Origin: Akkermansia sp.
GTDB taxonomy: Bacteria; Verrucomicrobiota; Verrucomicrobiia; Verrucomicrobiales; Akkermansiaceae
Length of the DNA: 7,727 nucleotides
Assembly (NCBI GenBank): GCA_020047775.1
Contig: JAIFNK010000199.1
Location: forward strand, 1 to 7,727
Direction of reading: 5' to 3'
Shown: positions 6,255-7,727 of the stretch, in pieces
Layout of the letters: the number at the start of each line of letters is the position of its first letter
Position numbering within the stretch: position 1 is the stretch's first letter
Made by a program: the position numbers and the translations under genes
The notes under the pieces: generated by a model
What the model was told of the DNA's origin: nothing
The model's database searches: none
Seen by the model: only the letters and a program-made list of their open reading frames with translations

Positions 6255-7039
6255 GGTGTCTTGTGTTTCAAACTGGAATGGGGCCGCATCACGTTCTGCT
6301 GTGCTTCGAGGTGCTCGCTCTTCCGCAAAAACGGCACGCGGCGGACCCATAAAATGAGCGCGTGCCAGTGAATCAACCCGATGATGCGGAGCGACAACAG
6401 CGGATACTTGAAAGCATACCACACGAGTCGCGCCGAGGAAAGCTCCCGTTGCTCGCCACGGATGGAACTGAGCAGCACCCGCTCGTCGGCCCCGTAGGTA
6501 TCGATGTTCACCCGCCATTTTTCCGCCGGAACACCGAGCGTGAAATCAAACTCCATCCCGGGATCGGAAAACGGCGAGACATAAAAATCCTTGGCCACCC
6601 TGCGATGCCACAGTCCGTCGGCGCCAGTGGATTGAATGACATACAACTTCATTTCCCGGAAGGTATTCACCACTTCCGCCACCACGGCGAGCGGCTTGCC
6701 CTCCTTGGAGTCGATATAAAAAAACGAAACCGGATTGAATCCATAACCGAGCACCCGCGGGAAAGTCACCAACTGGATCCGGGCGTCATCCGGGCAATCA
6801 ATCCCCTGCCCCGCCAACCACGCGATGAGATTTCCCCGGATTCCACCCGGGTGCCCGAGATCGACATGGTCGCGGTCGTCGATCGAAAACAAGTTGAACC
6901 GGTTATGGCTGAAGCCGAACAAACGAAGTGCGGGAAGCTCGTCGAGATCCACGCTGAACATGAACACCCGATAGTCGAAGGCGTGCCTCTTCGGCTTCAA
7001 CCGGCAATGCGCCACCGAGCATTCGTAGAGCGAGTTCAT
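6251..7039 (-). CDS. DUF1365 family protein (COG3496)
   Basis: This 262-residue protein belongs to an uncharacterised family found almost always beside COG2907 flavoproteins and CFA-family methyltransferases. Family hallmarks are the N-terminal YECSVAHCRLKPKRHAFDYR (5-24), the central VTFPRVLGYGFNPVSFFY (91-108) and KDFYVSPF (150-157). A mildly hydrophobic C-terminal helix (about 215-232) may sit at the membrane. In Rhodobacter sphaeroides the member of the RpoE-ChrR regulon has been linked to the singlet-oxygen response, and genes of such loci to furan fatty acid synthesis; which step, if any, DUF1365 catalyses is not something I can state. The start ATG at 7039 overlaps the upstream stop (ATGA), and AAAGGA lies 9 nt upstream, so the 28-residue longer reading is rejected. 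Confidence 0.9.
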   Translation of the reverse strand: MNSLYECSVAHCRLKPKRHAFDYRVFMFSVDLDELPALRLFGFSHNRFNLFSIDDRDHVDLGHPGGIRGNLIAWLAGQGIDCPDDARIQLVTFPRVLGYGFNPVSFFYIDSKEGKPLAVVAEVVNTFREMKLYVIQSTGADGLWHRRVAKDFYVSPFSDPGMEFDFTLGVPAEKWRVNIDTYGADERVLLSSIRGEQRELSSARLVWYAFKYPLLSLRIIGLIHWHALILWVRRVPFLRKSEHLEAQQNVMRPHSSLKHKTP

Positions 7040-7727
7040 GGCCACGGGTCCTTTCCGAGAATTTCCGCGCACACGTTCACCGCCGACCACAGTCCGTCCT
7101 CGTGGAAGCCATAACGCTGCCATGCGCCGCAGAAATAACGTCCGGTTTCGCGTCCCGCCTCATGCAGCGCGGGCAGGCGTTCCTGCGCGGCGACGGCTGC
7201 CAGATCAAACAAAGGATGCTCATACGCCAGCCTCCGCTTGATGGAACCTGCGGCGGGCGACGACGGCGGATTGATGGAAACGAAGTATTGCTCCTTGTCC
7301 GAGACACCTTGCAGTTCGTTCATCCAGTAGTGCGTCGAGTAGCGATTCCCGCCGTCAGTACTGCGGTCGATCCGATAGTTCCACGCCGCCCAGCAGCGGC
7401 GCGTCCGCGGCATGAATTGCGGGTCGGTGTGGAGAACGGCTTCATTCGCCTGATAGTGAAACTTGCCCAACAGATCCATCTCCAGGGCTGACGGATCGCC
7501 AAGCATCCGAAGCGCCTGGTCGCCATGCGCGGCGACCACCACGCGATCAAAATCACGCGATGTCCCGTCTTCCAGCACCAGCGCGGAACCGGTGATGGTT
7601 CTCACAGGCGCACCCCGATGGATATTCCGCTCGAATGGCTGGATCAATTTCTCGACATAGCGCCGCGAGCCACCGGACACCGTGCGCCAAGGATGCTGCG
7701 TGTCCAAGCCGAGGAACCCGTGATTGT
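7036..7727 (-). CDS. COG2907 NAD/FAD-binding amine-oxidase-like protein, 5' end missing
   Basis: The frame is open at the right edge, so only the C-terminal 229 residues are present; the N-terminal Rossmann FAD-binding motif lies beyond the window. The visible part begins NHGFLGLDTQHPWRT, continues with SGGSRRYVEKL, and ends with YFCGAWQRYGFHEDGLWSAV. This C-terminal segment closes the flavin site in phytoene-desaturase/monoamine-oxidase-like proteins and is typical of COG2907. Such proteins are flavin oxidoreductases. In bacterial furan fatty acid synthesis a desaturation and an oxygen-insertion step act on methylated phospholipid chains, so a flavin redox step fits this operon; the exact reaction is inference. 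It is the most upstream gene of the operon seen here, overlapping DUF1365 by ATGA. The operon promoter and any ECF sigma/ChrR regulator would be further right, outside the window. Confidence 0.9.
   Translation of the reverse strand, partial: NHGFLGLDTQHPWRTVSGGSRRYVEKLIQPFERNIHRGAPVRTITGSALVLEDGTSRDFDRVVVAAHGDQALRMLGDPSALEMDLLGKFHYQANEAVLHTDPQFMPRTRRCWAAWNYRIDRSTDGGNRYSTHYWMNELQGVSDKEQYFVSINPPSSPAAGSIKRRLAYEHPLFDLAAVAAQERLPALHEAGRETGRYFCGAWQRYGFHEDGLWSAVNVCAEILGKDPWP
7049..7054 (-). promoter_or_regulatory. Ribosome binding site of the DUF1365 gene
   Basis: On the minus strand AAAGGA is followed by 9 nt and the ATG at 7039. It lies inside the end of the COG2907 gene and supports the overlapping start. 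Confidence 0.55.

Noticed and set aside
6255..6518. An 88-residue N-terminal extension of the CFA-family protein
   Set aside because: The extension lies inside DUF1365 in another frame and has no family similarity; the ATGA overlap at 6251-6254 matches the other junctions.
6362..7114. A 250-codon plus-strand open frame opposite DUF1365
   Set aside because: It lies antisense to a conserved family member and shows no domain or ribosome binding site of note.

Overview
The window looks like chromosomal DNA of a GC-rich Gram-negative bacterium. It carries a sigma-54 gene, an outward-facing toxin-family kinase gene cut by the left edge, and a long lipid-modification operon of a type found in Proteobacteria and other Gram-negative phyla. 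The protein style and the mix of genes made me think of Verrucomicrobiota (Luteolibacter-like), but this is a low-confidence guess and no rRNA or other taxonomic marker is present.

Left part, + strand (1-2595). The 3' part of a hipA-family serine/threonine kinase gene ends at 1062. A 132-bp intergenic region follows, then rpoN (1195-2595). The intergenic region holds two same-strand matches to the sigma-54 -24/-12 promoter, both containing TGGCA-N6-TTGC with a 12-bp GG-to-GC step. One sits at 1127-1142, with a predicted RNA start near 1153. The other, at 1175-1190, lies against the rpoN start codon and doubles as an 8-bp RNA hairpin. The sequence therefore suggests that RpoN controls its own gene.

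Right part, - strand (7727 to 2600). Six genes run in one direction and are packed as an operon: a COG2907 FAD-dependent oxidoreductase (5' end beyond the right edge), a DUF1365 protein, a cyclopropane-fatty-acid-synthase (CFA) family methyltransferase, a DUF2062 membrane protein, a DUF1295 membrane protein (steroid 5-alpha-reductase/ICMT-like), and a second, shorter CFA-family methyltransferase resembling plant coclaurine N-methyltransferases. The first four junctions are all 4-bp NTGA overlaps (ATGA three times, GTGA once); the last gene follows after a 27-bp gap. The COG2907-DUF1365-CFA core is known from singlet-oxygen/ECF sigma (RpoE-ChrR) regulated loci and from work on methylated and furan fatty acids in alphaproteobacteria. 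The likely job is modification of acyl chains on existing membrane phospholipids, with two methyl transfers, a flavin redox step and possibly a membrane reductase step. The product cannot be read from sequence.

The lipid operon and rpoN are convergent, with only 4 bp between their stop codons and no recognisable terminator. I see no mobile element, CRISPR array, tRNA or rRNA. There is no gene-free stretch over 300 bases.
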